A program made the translations under genes and the position numbers. The notes under the pieces are model-generated. The model was given only the letters and a program-made list of their open reading frames with translations, was not told the origin of the DNA and did not search any database. Below, piece after piece: positions 12,423 to 25,272 of a DNA stretch of 64,000 nt (position 1 is its first letter; the number at the start of each line of letters is the position of its first letter). Origin of the DNA: Nageia nagi (lineage: Eukaryota; Pinophyta); contig JBITNC010000001.1 in the NCBI GenBank assembly GCA_050084985.1, positions 215,698,001 to 215,762,000 on the forward strand, in the 5' to 3' direction.

Positions 12423-15310
12423 TCAAGTTCAAACTCTTAAGCCTATGATCCATAACCTTTTTCTAAAAAAGTTGGTCAATCTAATCAAACTTGTTTATGT
12501 GGAATCAACTTATGGCATATTCCATGACTCATTAGAGCATTTGGAAAATTACCTCATTGTGGTAAGGAATTACATTTTGATAATTTCAAGGATTATCTAG
12601 GTAGGATAACCTAGTAAACATATATATTAAAACTTAGTATGATACCCTTTAGACATAAAAAGGGTGTATCTCCCATAGTGTACTAGAAAGAAGATTGAAT
12701 GGATATCCATGGGGAAATGTTATTCACTCCATAAAAAGTAGAAAAAACAAACCTTCTAGACTAGGTATGAGCATTATAAGTTTGTACCTAGATAAGATTA
12801 AGTTAACATTTCTTGATAGTATTACTCAAGAAATGGAGAGAAACATGATTATTACTGGAGATTATCCATAGATATGTTAATGAAGAAATAAAATTAGCAA
12901 TATTCATCCAAATGTGAGTTATAAGGTATAAAATTTATTTAAATAATTAAATCATAAGGTGATGATTCAATAAAGTACTATCAAAGATTTGATAGTAAGT
13001 TAAATCCTTTAAAGAAAAAAAAAGGTTCATAAGGGAATAGGAGGTACATTACCCTAATATTAAGAACCTTATGATATGAACTATGATTGTAATCATAATT
13101 AATGAACATTTGCATATTATCTAATTCAAATATAAGATAATGTAGGGCCAAAAGTAAAAATATAGGTTAATCAAAATATAGTTGACTAAAAAACCTCATA
13201 GGGAAAGAAACCTTATGGTCAACATTAGTCTAGTCAAACAACTATCTGAAAATGAAAAAAGAAAAAGGAGCACCATTAAAACTTTTAAAAATGGTCTATG
13301 ATAGGTGTACTAAAAAAGGAATAAAATTACAATACTATTAGTTTTTGGGATGATGTAAAAGAATATTATTGTAAGAATATGCTATATGTCGAAACTCAAG
13401 GTTAGCAAAAGATTCTAAAATCCCATCATTTTAAGAGACATGATTACCTCCTATTCTAATAATGTACTAATTATAAATGTAAAAATATATTTTTGCTAAA
13501 TAATAATTTAGCTACAAATGATAACTTTTACTAAAAATATAAGTAATTGGCCCTTTTTAGCATAATGATTCTATTTTGTTACTATCTTAAGGAATGTTAT
13601 CAGGATTAATGGATAATTTAAATCAAAACATTTAGGTTTATGACATCAAGTAAAATACATATCAAGAGAATGAAGATGTAAATGCATCCCAAATTCTTAT
13701 AATTGAAAATATTATATCAATTCAAAAGCAATTGAATGATATGCAATATCAAATGGTAGAACAACAAGAACTATTAAACCTACTACTTGATGAATTCTAT
13801 GACAAATGTAGTAACTAAAAGCATGTTGTAGTTCAAACTAGGATAAAGAATGAATCAATCTTTAAAAGAACAAGGTTTGGTAATAATAACATTAGATGTT
13901 TTTGGACATGTGATGGAAAGCATATTTAGAATTGATATCCCCTCAATAATGAACAATCAAAGAAGATCACCACTACCACTTCAAATCTAGGTATTTTTTC
14001 CATAAACTCCTCTAAAATTTTGAAAACTTTTATTCATTATATAAGTAGCATTATTAGTTGAGACATGGTAAGAACATCAAAACTTTTAACAAAAGGTGGG
14101 TATACAAGTGTAATCTTGGTATAAATCTAAAAAGTTCAACATAATTATACTAGTTTAAGAATTAAGCACTTTATGAAAATATCGATTCATAAAATAGGTA
14201 ATATGAAAGAAGAATTTATGAATTAGGGTAAGATTCAAAGTTAATACTTTGAACTCATGATAAAGTGTCAAATTTTTGGATGAAAATTGATATGAATTAA
14301 TTAGACCCTAAAATGAGATTGTTCCTTAATATCTTTGAGTTAAAATGATCATAATATCTAAATTTCATGAAAATTGATATAACATTTACACCTTGAAAGA
14401 AGGATTACCTACAATCTAAGGGTGAAAATTGGTGTTAAGATATCAAGTTCCTATTATATGATATAGGAATGAGGAAATCTAGTAAAAAATATATTTACAA
14501 AATATATTTAAATTTGATATTTCCTATGATATTTCCATTCAAGATAGCAAACCATTTGATGGATTGCATTTTATTTTGACTCTATTTGCTTGGTGGTCAT
14601 TAGGTTAACTAAAATAGAATGCTTTTCTCAATATAAAACCCTACCAATGTTGGCCTTATGGAAGACATGAATTATTTGTTTATCATAAATCTTTGAGCAT
14701 CAATAGAATCTTTGACTAATTGGAAAGTATTTCCTAGTACTTATTCATATTTGACTTCTTGGAATAAATTCTATTCTCTAATTATAAGGAGGTGTAGAAA
14801 TCTTGGGGATAATTTGGAGGATCTATTCATGGTCCATCCAATATTGATAAGCAATTGGATGATTAATGATTACTCTTCAAAAATTTACTACAACTATGCC
14901 ATAAGTTCCACAAAATGTAAACCCTAATTGATTCCTTTGATTATAGTTGAAAGGGGAGTCTAATGGTTTACAAGCTTAAACTACCACCTACATTTTCAAA
15001 AATGGATAATATGTCTTCATTCTCCTCTTTAAAAAGGAATTTTTGATCCATTGTATACTTTTAATTCTTTAATCTTGTAGGTATTGGATCACCTATATGT
15101 TGAAGCTCTTCCATCAAATCCTAGTTTTAGGACTAGGAATATAAGTAGTAAAAAACACATATGCATGTTTAGCATAATAAGATGAATTTGTGTAAATATT
15201 TGGAGAATCTATTTTCATATGAAAATAAAAACTTATTATTTATCTATATGGTTATGTAAATATTATTACACTATATTGGGATAGTTTAAGAACATAGGGG
15301 ACTATATTCC
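12423..15310 (+). pseudogene. gag: Element E interior with gag-like remnant
   Basis: About 2.9 kb without recognisable protease, RT or integrase. Near 13690-13810 the + strand gives a Gln/Glu/Leu-rich, coiled-coil-like stretch. At 13897-13940 a knuckle-like segment reads Cys-Phe-Trp-Thr-Cys-Asp-Gly-Lys-His, then two stops and Tyr-Pro. It resembles a CCHC knuckle with an extra residue and its last Cys lost. These two hints suggest a decayed gag. The rest (12423-13600 and 13940-15310) shows only AT-rich sequence with short chance frames. An element like this would have depended on proteins from another copy. Confidence 0.5.
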
Positions 15311-15326
15311 TTTTAAGAGGGTAGTA
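15311..15326 (+). promoter_or_regulatory. Polypurine tract of element E
   Basis: The run ending AAGAGGGTAGTA sits directly before the 3' LTR start TGTAACAAC. This is the expected plus-strand priming site. Confidence 0.75.
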
Positions 15327-17768
15327 TGTAACAACTCATCTGACACTCTTATTTGAGACCCTAATGACCTCAAGGGATTTGAATTAAATTTCAAGATAAT
15401 TTCTAATTTGGAATGGATTATGAATGGTTTTATGTATCATTTTTTTCAATTTGATGTTGGATTTGAGGTCATTATGACATAGGTAATATGAGTTGGTTGT
15501 GGGTAATGAATTTGTAAGAGTGGAAAAATGATTAGAATTGAATTATTTATATATATCACCATTACTATGTATTATTTTTTATTTTGATGTTGTATTTATG
15601 TAAATGTGCTAACAAATCATCTTGCAAGATGAATGATCATTGTAGGTAAATATGAGCCTTAAAAATATATAATTCACTTTGAAAATTGCTTAATTTATTT
15701 TTAAAATATGCAAGGAATATTCCCATCATTTGAATTTGAATTTCTACCAATGAACTTTAGTCTTTACAACAATAAATTTAGGGGAAAGATTAAATTTAGG
15801 GTTAAAGGATTTTTTTATCATTTCATGGGGGTTACAAGGCTATTTTTGGTTCCTAGATAAAATAATTAAGAAAAATTCCCCATGCAAATTATTTTATTTT
15901 TTTAGGTATGAAATGATTTAGGGAATATTTTATTTCCTAGTGAAAGGTGTACAATTATTTTTGAAAGACATAAGGACTTAAAAATAAATTATCTAAAACC
16001 TCTAACAAAAAATAAAATACCCAAACCTTACAAAAAAAAATTATAAGTTGGACTAATAGTCCCACTTTTGGAGGGACTACATCCAAATTTGACTATAAAT
16101 ACCTTAGGATCCTTAAGGAAGAGATCTCTCTCCATTATTGGCTTTGGGTCCCATGAGAAAATGAGTCCTCCCTTCTCAATTGACCAATTAAATTATCTAG
16201 GTGCTCTCTTTAGAAAATTTTAGCCCTTAAATGCTAAAATTTTAGTTTTTATATGTAAGTATTTAAGGATTGATATTTAATATCTTTAGTTATGAAGGGT
16301 AGCATGCGATATGTTTGTACTAATTTGTTTTATCCTCTTAGGATAAAATATAGTACATTCTACTTGTTATAAGTGTTTGTAAAATAATTCTTGTTTATTT
16401 TAGCTTTAAAATGCTTATATGATGTTATTTAAGATGATAATGGACATCATTTTAGTTTGTACATAGAATTTGTACTTATTTACTCCTTTGCATATGAAAA
16501 TGCACACCTTTTCCCTATGTGGTAGGGGAACCTTTACTGAAAACAATATTTAACTTAAAGGGAAAGAAAAGTCATAGCCATGAGTTTTGAAAGGACAAGA
16601 AATAAATATTTTAATTATTATTATTCAAGATCAAAGTCATGGGTGTACATTTTCATATTGTGACTTCAATAAATTAAAATCTCTTTTAGAATGGAAGCTA
16701 CTAAATGCCTTTATTCTAGTTGATCTCTCATGAGGGATACTAACTTGAGATCATATGAGGGATTGGTAGATCAATTTAGGTAGCAATGTCTTCCTAAAAT
16801 AAATGTTTTCTCTATCTTCCCTTTAGCATAGCATTGTTCCTATATATTCTCAATAATACATTTAATATAAGATAGGATTTTCAAAGGTATGGTTAGATAA
16901 TTTCTAGAGTATCTCAATGTATTCATGAATTATATGGGTCTAAAATTTTGATTACATTTTTTCAATCAAGTCACAAACCCTTTAAATATATTTGGTCATG
17001 ATTCTCTCTAAATTTTCACTTTCTAAGATATTTTTTCAACTTATCTATAGGGCATCAGTGCATTTAGTTTATATCCCTAAGTCTACACTCTATAAGGTAT
17101 CTACTTAATTATTGTACCCTTTCAACACATCTATTGTATGTGTATAATGAGGCATATTTTCAAATAATTTACAAATACTTCCAAGGTATCCATTTCACTA
17201 TAAAATATGATTTTTATAATGTATTTTCAATAAGGCATTCCATCAATCAAATCATAGGCCCTATAAATGCATTTGCCTTATTCATATCCTATGCTCATTT
17301 CATTACATGAGATTGCACTTGGATGAATTATTTTTATCAAAATAATTCATTATCCCTTTTAGTATCTTTGATTATTCATTCCAATTGATTGAACAAATTT
17401 CATGAGACTACATTTCAATGAGGTGACCTTTTGATATGAATTCAAATGTGCTAATCCACTAAGTTATGATGTCATTACCCCTTTTTTTAAATAATTCATT
17501 ATCCTTCTCAATGCATATCCTTAGGGAATTCCAAGTGATCATTTTGCACCATGAGTCTTTGATCCTATGAAATAACTCCACATCCACTAAAGTGTTAGAA
17601 TCATATCAAGTAAGATGTAATTATAAACTCTTTGTTTATTGAATTAATGAGACACTTGCTATTTGCAAAAGTAAGGATAATGATAAAATATGATGTATTA
17701 AACACCTTTGTTAATAATGAAGTTTTATATTTCTTATCTCCAAAATATGAATAAAGTAGATAATATTT
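15327..17768 (+). repeat. Element E 3' LTR, first part
   Basis: Collinear with 6804 onward. It includes a TATA box CTATAAATA at 16093-16101 and a conserved CCTATGTGGTAGGGGAACC near 16515. At about 17591 it jumps to sequence matching 10428 of the 5' LTR, a deletion of about 1.5 kb. It is cut at 17768 by element F and resumes at 25273. Confidence 0.85.
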
Positions 17769-18559
17769 TGTTTACAAATATTTTGATAATGCAAAAAAAT
17801 AAATAATTACAAGACCCAAAATACCTATTTTGAGCTACAAATAGCAATTTAGACCATACAAATAAATAGATGAAGAAGATAACCACTCTAGAATTATGAT
17901 GAAAATACCAATCAAGAACTATTATTTGTATACTTAACTTACAAATTGTACCTCACATTAAAGAATGATGATATGTTTGATATGTGGATGATAGAGAAAT
18001 CCTACTCTAGAAGTTATGACTTGAAATGCCATGAAAAAGGACCATGAGCGATCTATATGTTGTATAGAATGAGCATTAATGGTGTATTTAGCATGAATAA
18101 GGAGCATTAGTGGTCCTTATCAAAGTATTCTTTACTCTTAGATCAAGTCAATAATTTGCATATAGCTTTTTCAATCAATGATGTGATATCCAGATAAATC
18201 ATTAGTATCAAAATAGCTCACATAAGGAAGTACACAAACCATAGCCTTCAATGGTAGCATCAAAAGACACCTAAAGGATTGCCACCACCAAGACTAGATA
18301 TGGGATCATGTATCTCATTGCTGTGTACTTACTATTAGAACCCTATTTATATAGATAATAATATGACCTACTCGTTAGGTCTATATGTACCTACATAAAT
18401 AGGGTTAGTCCATAATACATAATGATATTCAAGATAATTATTGATATTATGATTATATTCAAGATAAACATTGATATAATTAAATTAAATATTCTAGATG
18501 TGTATTAGTGTAATCAAATGTATTTACTTAAATGTATAAATAAATTTTATATGATAATA
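17769..18559 (-). repeat. Element F 3' LTR
   Basis: 791 bp, matching 24512-25272 and both F' LTRs. A - strand TATA-like stretch (TATATAAATA) lies at 18344-18353. The inner terminus has decayed to a TATTATCAT-like form in element sense. Confidence 0.85.
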
Positions 18560-18575
18560 GATGCCCCACTTTGGA
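18560..18575 (-). promoter_or_regulatory. Polypurine tract of element F
   Basis: On the - strand this reads CCAAAGTGGGGCATC immediately before the 3' LTR. The same tract type (AAAGTGGGGCATA) precedes the family C LTR at 34456-34470. It fixes the - orientation. Confidence 0.8.
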
Positions 18576-18797
18576 TGAGAAATTGATATCACTAGGTGCA
18601 TTGAGATTTTTCATTCAAAGTAGAAATCAAGATTTCATAGTAATGAAGTATTATAGGCATTGATAAGAATAATACCAACACTAATCAATCTAAATTCTAA
18701 TCAAGATTATAATATAGCAAAACCTATAAAAAGCTAGATATGGGTTGAGAAAACTCTCTATGATGATGTTTTTCAATCTACCCCTTATCATGATACT

Positions 18798-18867
18798 AAC
18801 AACACATGACCACACATGACAACACATGACCACACATGATAACACATGACCACACATGACAACACAA
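18798..18867. repeat. Short tandem array, 10-bp unit in 20-bp pairs
   Basis: About seven units alternating ACAACACATG and ACCACACATG. It lies between the polypurine tract and the 40-bp array, in the 3' non-coding part of F. The open frame across it on the - strand is only an effect of the repeat. Confidence 0.85.
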
Positions 18868-18901
18868 GTGAATAGCATACTATAATAGAATAGGATCCCA
18901 A

Positions 18902-19398
18902 CTCTACATTGAGAGGCATGATAATATGAGAGTTAAAACTCTATGCCAAGAGGCATGATATGATGATGAGAGCTAAAACTATACACCAAGAGGCATGATA
19001 TGATGATGAGAGTTAAAAATCTACACCAAGAGGCATGATATGATGATGAGAGCTAAAAATTTACACCAAAAAGTATAATATGATGATGAGAATTGAAACT
19101 CTACATCAAGAGGCATGATATGATGATGAGAATTGAAACTCTACATCAAGAGGCATGATATGATTATGAAAGCTAAAACTCTACACCAAGAGGCATGATA
19201 TGATGATGAGAGCTAAAACTCTACATCAAAAGACATGATATGATGATGAGAGTTGAAACTCTATGCCAAGAGACATAGTATGATGATGAGAGCTAAAACT
19301 ATATGCCAAGAGGCATAATATGATGATGAGAGCTAAAATTATATGCCAAAAGTTATAATATGATGATGAAAGCTAAAACTCTATTCCAAGAGGCATAT
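18902..19398. repeat. 40-bp minisatellite in F 3' region
   Basis: About twelve units of exactly 40 bp. A typical unit contains GATGATGAGAGCTAAAACTC, then TACACCAAGAGGCATGATAT. Well-kept units hold a short hairpin, TATGCC-AAGA-GGCATA. Two further diverged units occur at about 21960-22050 on the far side of the PMD gene. Tandem arrays in the 3' untranslated region are known for Tat-lineage elements, which fits. Confidence 0.9.
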
Positions 19399-20289
19399 AA
19401 CAAAATACAATCCAAGATATATCCATATAGATAATTCTTCATCATGTCTAGCAAATCAAGATGTTCAATCTAATAAAATAGGAAACATAAGTGGTCTATT
19501 TTGATATAATCACATCATAGGTAGTCCTTAATGCATGACAAAAGAATGCCATGAGCAATCTTTTTCTTAAGGAATTTTTGAAAATTGAAAAACTTGAATA
19601 ATGACATATCTCTTGCTAATTCTAATTGACTACTCCATTTACCTATTTGTAATTCATAAGTGTACAAATCAAGACTATCTAGGGATATGTCCCTTTGAAA
19701 CATTATAAAATAGGGTATCACTTACTTATATTTTCAAAGTGGAGAGTGCTTAGGAGTTTTGAGAACCTATACAGTGGGTGTTTGTTCCTCATTCTACTAC
19801 TATCAATCTGTAATTTTCCTTTGCTTTTTTTACATATCTCCTTATCATGGCTTTACTAATTAAATGCTAAGAGGGATACAAAGCTACTTTAGTGATGAAA
19901 TCTCCTATTATTTATTAGGTAAATCATCTTTACCTATCTTTATTTGGTGCATTCTTGAATTTTTCTATGTTTTTTTTACATAGTTTTCCAATAAGTTTGG
20001 TATTCTATTCCTAAGGTTTTACCTATTATAATACCTTTGATTTCATTTTTAAATTTTAGTACTATTTTTTAGTTTTCTACCTCTATGATAAGGTTGTTAT
20101 TTTTTGTATAATCTTACTCATGAAATTTTGTCATTTTTTTTGTACAAGAAGAGGGTCATTAGTGGCCCCTTTTGCCCTAGTTTGGACCATGGGAAATCCT
20201 CTTTTATTACTCTAAAAAACTAAGAAATGAATTAATAACTAAAAATAATATTATTTTTTGGGTGTTTTTGCTAAGGTCATAGTTATTAC
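19399..20289. other. Stretch without recognised feature (element F)
   Basis: AT-rich sequence between the minisatellite and the PMD gene, T-rich from about 19800. A 68-codon open frame on the - strand (19721-19515) has no recognisable motif. The T-rich part just upstream of 20290 could be the old 5' flank of the captured gene, but no promoter can be pointed to. Confidence 0.4.
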
Positions 20290-21892
20290 ATGAGGGCTTC
20301 TGGAAAGAGTACTAACTTTAGAGTTACTCGATAATGGTCTCAATTAGATGAGAGTTGGAGTAAACTCAAGGCTATTTCCTTGAGCTATTTGGCCTTTATT
20401 TATTACATTTATCATGATTGAGATATGTTGATATCTTTTATGGAGAGGTGGAATCCTAATTCCAACACCTTTCACTTACCTACTGGGGAGATTACAATGA
20501 CACTTGAAGATATCTATAGGATCACTAGGCTACCTATTAGAGGTAAGCTAGTGAAAATGGTCCTTGTTTTTAGCATGGAATGAGTAGAGGAGTGGGCTAT
20601 ATGGCTCATGGGATTAGATAAGGTGAACCAAAATAAGAGGGGGTTTTCCCTAATGAGACATGTACCAAAGGATCCTCCAGCATGAGCTAACCTATGATTG
20701 AGACTCCTTATTTCTTACTTACTAGATGTTGTTATCTACTTAGATAAGAGCAACAATACATTCCCCATGGAGATGGTGGATATTATCATGGAAATGGTCT
20801 AATATGAGCAATTATATGCATAGTGCCTAGCTATTTTGGCATACCTATATCATGATTTGCATCCATTCACTAAGGTTGTGAGAGGGGGGAGATAGGTGGC
20901 TCACTCCATATTACTATAGGTATGGGCCTATGATCACATAGGAATATCTAAACCAATTTCTCTACCATAGGATCTACCTAATTATGTGCCCACATGGTAG
21001 TGATGGGTAACTACACATGGCCCTAACTTTCATAATGTTGACCTAGAGGGATGGAGGATATAGTTTGACATACTTAAAGAGTCATAGATGTACTAGCATC
21101 CCTATAGATATGCCCTAGATTGGTTCAAGGATATGCATGAGCTAGCTTGGTTAAGACACTTGACATATATCTAAAAATTTATAGCATTAGTTGAGCCATA
21201 TAGGCTAGAGTGAGTATTGTAATAGTTTAAGATACAATAGCAGATACTAGATGACTATAAGATAGTAGTATGATACTACCATAGCAAGGATCTACTAGAG
21301 AACTATGAACCAATACCAAATTGGGATTCTAAGTGGACATTCCTCAATGAGGACTCAAACTTTGATGATGACCTAGACATAGATGGTCCTAAGCATACCA
21401 AGGACTACATGGACTAGTGGTGAGGACATACTCCATATCACCTAGGCATAGATGAGATAGACCAACTTGAGGATGAGGGAGATGTAGTTGACATAGAGGA
21501 GGCACCAATAGGATGGGACATAGGTTACACACCATTAGGATGGGGCTCACATGATATGGATGTCATATATGACAAGACATTAGATGTGAATCATGATGAT
21601 AATGAGGAGACTAACCTAGACTAGGATGAATATGAGCATGACATAGAGAGAGACATGAATGTGTCTAAGGACGAGGAGGATGATGATGGTATATATTTTT
21701 TTATATTATATATATATATATATATATGTTTTAATTATAAAATTCATGTAATATTGATATGTGATTTCTATGTTATATGTAGATGATGAGAATCCTAAAC
21801 CAAACATAGCCCAGCTACACAAGCGCATAGAGCAAAAAGATGCTAAAATTAAAGATCTATAGGGATAGCCATGCCAATATTTTTTAAAATGA
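20290..21892 (+). pseudogene. Plant mobile domain (PMD) gene, decayed, with intron
   Basis: From ATG 20290 one frame runs to about 21688 without a frameshift. An intron follows (21689-21782, GT...AG), then a second exon to TGA 21892, 503 codons in all including the stop. Residues about 43-82 hold the PMD signature: a Phe-Met-Glu-Arg-Trp lead, FHLPTGEITMTLEDIYRI and LPIRG. The C-terminal third is very acidic (Asp/Glu runs), and exon 2 gives a short coiled-coil-like stretch (LHKRIEQKDAKIKDL). PMD proteins include Arabidopsis MAIN and MAIL1 and are also widespread in plant transposons. About 26 in-frame stops (14 TAG, 8 TGA, 4 TAA) replace likely Gln/Arg/Trp codons, so it is dead. It runs antisense to the gag of F. 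Confidence 0.8.
21689..21782 (+). other. Probable retained intron of the PMD gene
   Basis: 94 bp, GTATATAT at the 5' end and TTATATGTAG at the 3' end, AT-rich with a (TA)n core. Removing it keeps the reading frame between an Asp-rich end of exon 1 and an Asp-Asp-Glu-Asn start of exon 2. Confidence 0.65.
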
Positions 21893-22339
21893 GTAACCTT
21901 TTTATGATATATAAAATATGACTTTTTTTATTTGAATTGTTGTTGATGACATGTATTTTATGATAATATGAGAGCTAAAACTCTATGCTAAGAGGCTTGA
22001 AAAGATATAACAATCTAGGAGCTAAAACTCCATGCCAAGGGGCATTCATTAATTTTTTAGTTTGAAAAAATTTGGCTATGAAAGAGGACCATGGGTGAAC
22101 CATTCTTGATAAAAATAGAGTGCTAGTGCTCCTACTATGATGTCAAAATGATCCTTCATTTTCTTCATCATGAAACTGATTAGTTCATCTATTCTACTAT
22201 TAGTTTTATTAATGTTAGTATGATCATGCATGTTTACCAAATGACATAACCAAAGGGGCTTGTACCCCCATTGGTGCTAGCTTCATTTTGATGTTTTTCT
22301 TATTATGCCTCTATGATAATTGGCTTTTTCATCATATTA
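21893..22339. other. Spacer between PMD gene and F gag
   Basis: Includes two diverged units of the 40-bp minisatellite (about 21960-22050). The PMD gene therefore sits between array remnants. Nothing else was recognised. Confidence 0.5.
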
Positions 22340-24500
22340 TCTTATGTATACAATATTGTTGTGTTGTGTTGTGGCATGGGGTTCTTGTAAATCCCCAATT
22401 TCTCATTATTCACATGTATAAGAGTATTTTTCTTATCTTCTTATTTTTTGAATGATATTTCTCTTTTATCTATCAAGTCTTGGACAACATCTTTATACTT
22501 CTTACATTCACATGTTTTGTGTCCATGAAATCTATGATCCCCACAAAATCCACCTATAGTTTTAGTGACTTTTTAACTCATGGGTGGTAGTTAGATCAAA
22601 CCCTTTTGAAGCAATGATTGTAAAAAATCATCATGATCTTCTATAATTTTGGTGTATTCTCTTATATGGATAAGACATTTCTTTTTCCATTGTCACTATT
22701 GCTATCATTTTCATAGTTGGTGATTTCTTTTCTTCTCTTTTAAATTTTTAATAATTGATTTTTACTAGGTGCTTCTATTTTTGAATCATGGACATAATCA
22801 TCTTAGAGAGGGGTTACTCTAGATAGTTAAAAAATTCCAATATCATCTCATCTCTAAGGGATTTGATTAACATATGCTTTAGCAATTTTTCATTTCAATT
22901 TATGAATGTGGCTATTTTCTTCCATGCTTTTACAAATTCTTCAAATGATTGGTTTCACCTTGTCTCATTCTTGATAAATTAATAAGGGTTGGTTTTATTT
23001 TTATATTATGTTAATATTGATTTATGAATTCTTATTTTAATTGGTCATAGTTAGTGATACTTTGATTTTCAAGGTTGTAAAACAATTCAAAAGATTTCTT
23101 CCCTAAACTAATTTAAAATAATCTTGCTAACATATATTCATCATGTTGATGACTACAAGCTGCTTCTTCAAAAATTATGATATGTATCCTTGGATCACTA
23201 ATGCCATCATATTTGTTGAAATCTATGTCTTCCCCTTTCCATGTTTTTTATTTTTTATTTTTGCATAAAATGGATGCCTTTTATTTAGCTATTCACCTTC
23301 TTTTTCTTTACTTAATAATGTTAACCTCTTTAATTGTTCATCCATTTCTTTTAATTATGCCATTCTTTTATCTGATTTTTCTTTTTCACTTCACATAGTT
23401 TCATTGTTATTATTTTTCTCTAGGGGGTTAGGTTTTTTAATTTTTTCCTCATTCTCATATTCAAGTGTCTCATGAGTAAATCTCCCATTTTGATCTCTCC
23501 ATTCCTAAATTATTTGATTATCTCTCTTATGATTACTTGTCTTACACATAATTAAGCTTTTCAATAAGATTATGTACCTATTATTTTAGTTACTTCCATC
23601 TCTTTAATTTCTTTTCTCTATCTAACCAATAAGGGTAAGCATTGATAATTTCTTATGCTTTAGGATCAATTTCAAATTATATTTTTATTTCATTATCTAA
23701 ATCATCATCAAATTCAGCCATCTCATCATTTGAATGTTCATAATTAACTTCCTTTGGTGTTATTGATTCATGACTTTTTAAATTTTTCACAAGTGTTAAG
23801 GATGATGTAGATTGATGAATGTTTGACTTAGGGATGGAAGGAAAAAGCATACAAAAATTACAATGGAATTCTATAGTAAAATGGGCCATGGATAATCCAT
23901 TTTAACATGATTTAGATCATATATGGTCTTGCTTTGACTTGTTAAGGTATACAATAAGAGGGGTGGCTTAGCCAGCAGTATCCTAGAAGGTGATCTAGAA
24001 CTATTTTCAATAAAAAATTCATAAATGATATGAAATGAATGAGGTATGGTAGGATCTTTAGTAAACCCATAGAGTATACTAGGGAGCTTTATGAATTCTT
24101 ACACTAACCTTAATTTATCTTCTATTAGATTTAGATTATTAAATTTGTTAAATTGATAAAGGGCTAATTGATATTTATTTTCAAAAGGTTGGATTATTTC
24201 TTCTTTAGGGCTCTTATTATCTTCTAAGTCCCCATGATAAGATTCATCATCTGTTACATTTATGCTTATTTTATTAGGTTTATCATTATCTTCAAAATCT
24301 CTATGATAAGATTCATCATTAGGAAAATTGGTTTTGATAGACAAAGGGACATTATCTTTATTTAACCTAGTGCTTTTCCTTATTGATGTTACACCTTTCT
24401 ATGATTTTTTTTTTCTTTTAATTAGTTCAAGTTTTGATTTATTGAATGGTAAAAGATCTAATGAATTGCTCATATTTTCAAAATTTAAAGTTTTACATCG
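22340..24500 (-). pseudogene. gag: Element F gag
   Basis: Read from 24500 downward: an acidic N-terminal region with repeated DESYH(R/G)DxED motifs (24344-24099), a middle open stretch (23889-23677), the gag core (about 23250-22750, with the LARLFQL-type and DLARM-type motifs seen in F'), and at about 22555-22501 a zinc knuckle of C-x2-H-x4-H-x4-C type. It would form the particle. It is broken by stops and not functional. The leader beside the 5' LTR gives TTTGGTGAAAT at 24501-24511 as the primer-site remnant. Confidence 0.75.
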
Positions 24501-24511
24501 ATTTCACCAAA

Positions 24512-25272
24512 TATTTACAAATATTTTGAGAATGCAAACAAATAAATAATTACAAAATCCAAAATACCTATTTTGAGCTACAAATAGCAATTTAGACCAT
24601 ACAAATAAATAGATGAAGATGATAACCAATATAGAATTATGATTACAATACCAATCAAGAACTATGATTTGTATACTTACCTTACGAAGCATACCTAACA
24701 TCAAAGAATGATGATATGTTTGATATGTGGATGATAGAGAAATCCTACTCTAGAAGCTATAACTTGAAATGCCATAAAAAAGGACTATAGGTAGTCTATA
24801 TGTTGTAAAAAAGGAGCATTGATGGTGTATTTAGCATGAATAAGGAGCATTTATGGTCCTCATTAGAGTATTCTTTACTTTTAAATCAAGTCAATAATTT
24901 GCATATAGATGTTTCAATCAGTGATGTGATATCAAAATAAATCTTTAATGTTAGAATAGCTCATGTAAAGAAGTACACAAATCACAACCTTCAATGGCAA
25001 CATTAAGAGACACCTAAAGGATAGCCACCACCAAGATCAAGTATGGGATCATGTATCTCCTTGATGTGGACTTACTATTAGATCCTTGTTTATATAGATA
25101 ATAATATGACCTACTCCTTAGGTCAACATGTACCTACATAAACAAGGTTAGTCCACAATACATAATGATATTCAATATAAACATTGATATCATTAAATTA
25201 AATATTATATATGTGTATTAGTGCAATCAAATGTATTTATTTAAATGCATAAATAAATTTTATGCAATAACA
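24512..25272 (-). repeat. Element F 5' LTR
   Basis: 761 bp, ends GCAATAACA before the right target site CCTTC (25273-25277). A - strand TATA-like run is near 25088-25097. Confidence 0.85.

Larger units (their letters stand above)
17769..25272 (-). mobile_element. Element F: LTR element with gag and an antisense PMD gene
   Basis: 7.5 kb insertion in the 3' LTR of E, bounded TGTTTACAAATA...GCAATAACA. The target pentamer is TATTT at left and CCTTC at right. The uninterrupted 5' LTR of E reads TCTTC at this point, so the left copy has mostly decayed by C-to-T. Element sense is the - strand: 5' LTR 24512-25272, gag 24500-22340, PMD gene on the opposite strand (20290-21892), minisatellites, polypurine tract and 3' LTR 17769-18559. 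No RT or integrase was recognised, so it is probably non-autonomous. Confidence 0.85.

Noticed and set aside
12325-12600. 91-codon frame across the E LTR end
   Set aside because: It spans the LTR end and primer site, and only a few matching codons are kept in the other LTR copy.
18690-18878. Cys/Val-rich small protein on the - strand
   Set aside because: The pattern is the translation of the 10-bp tandem array.
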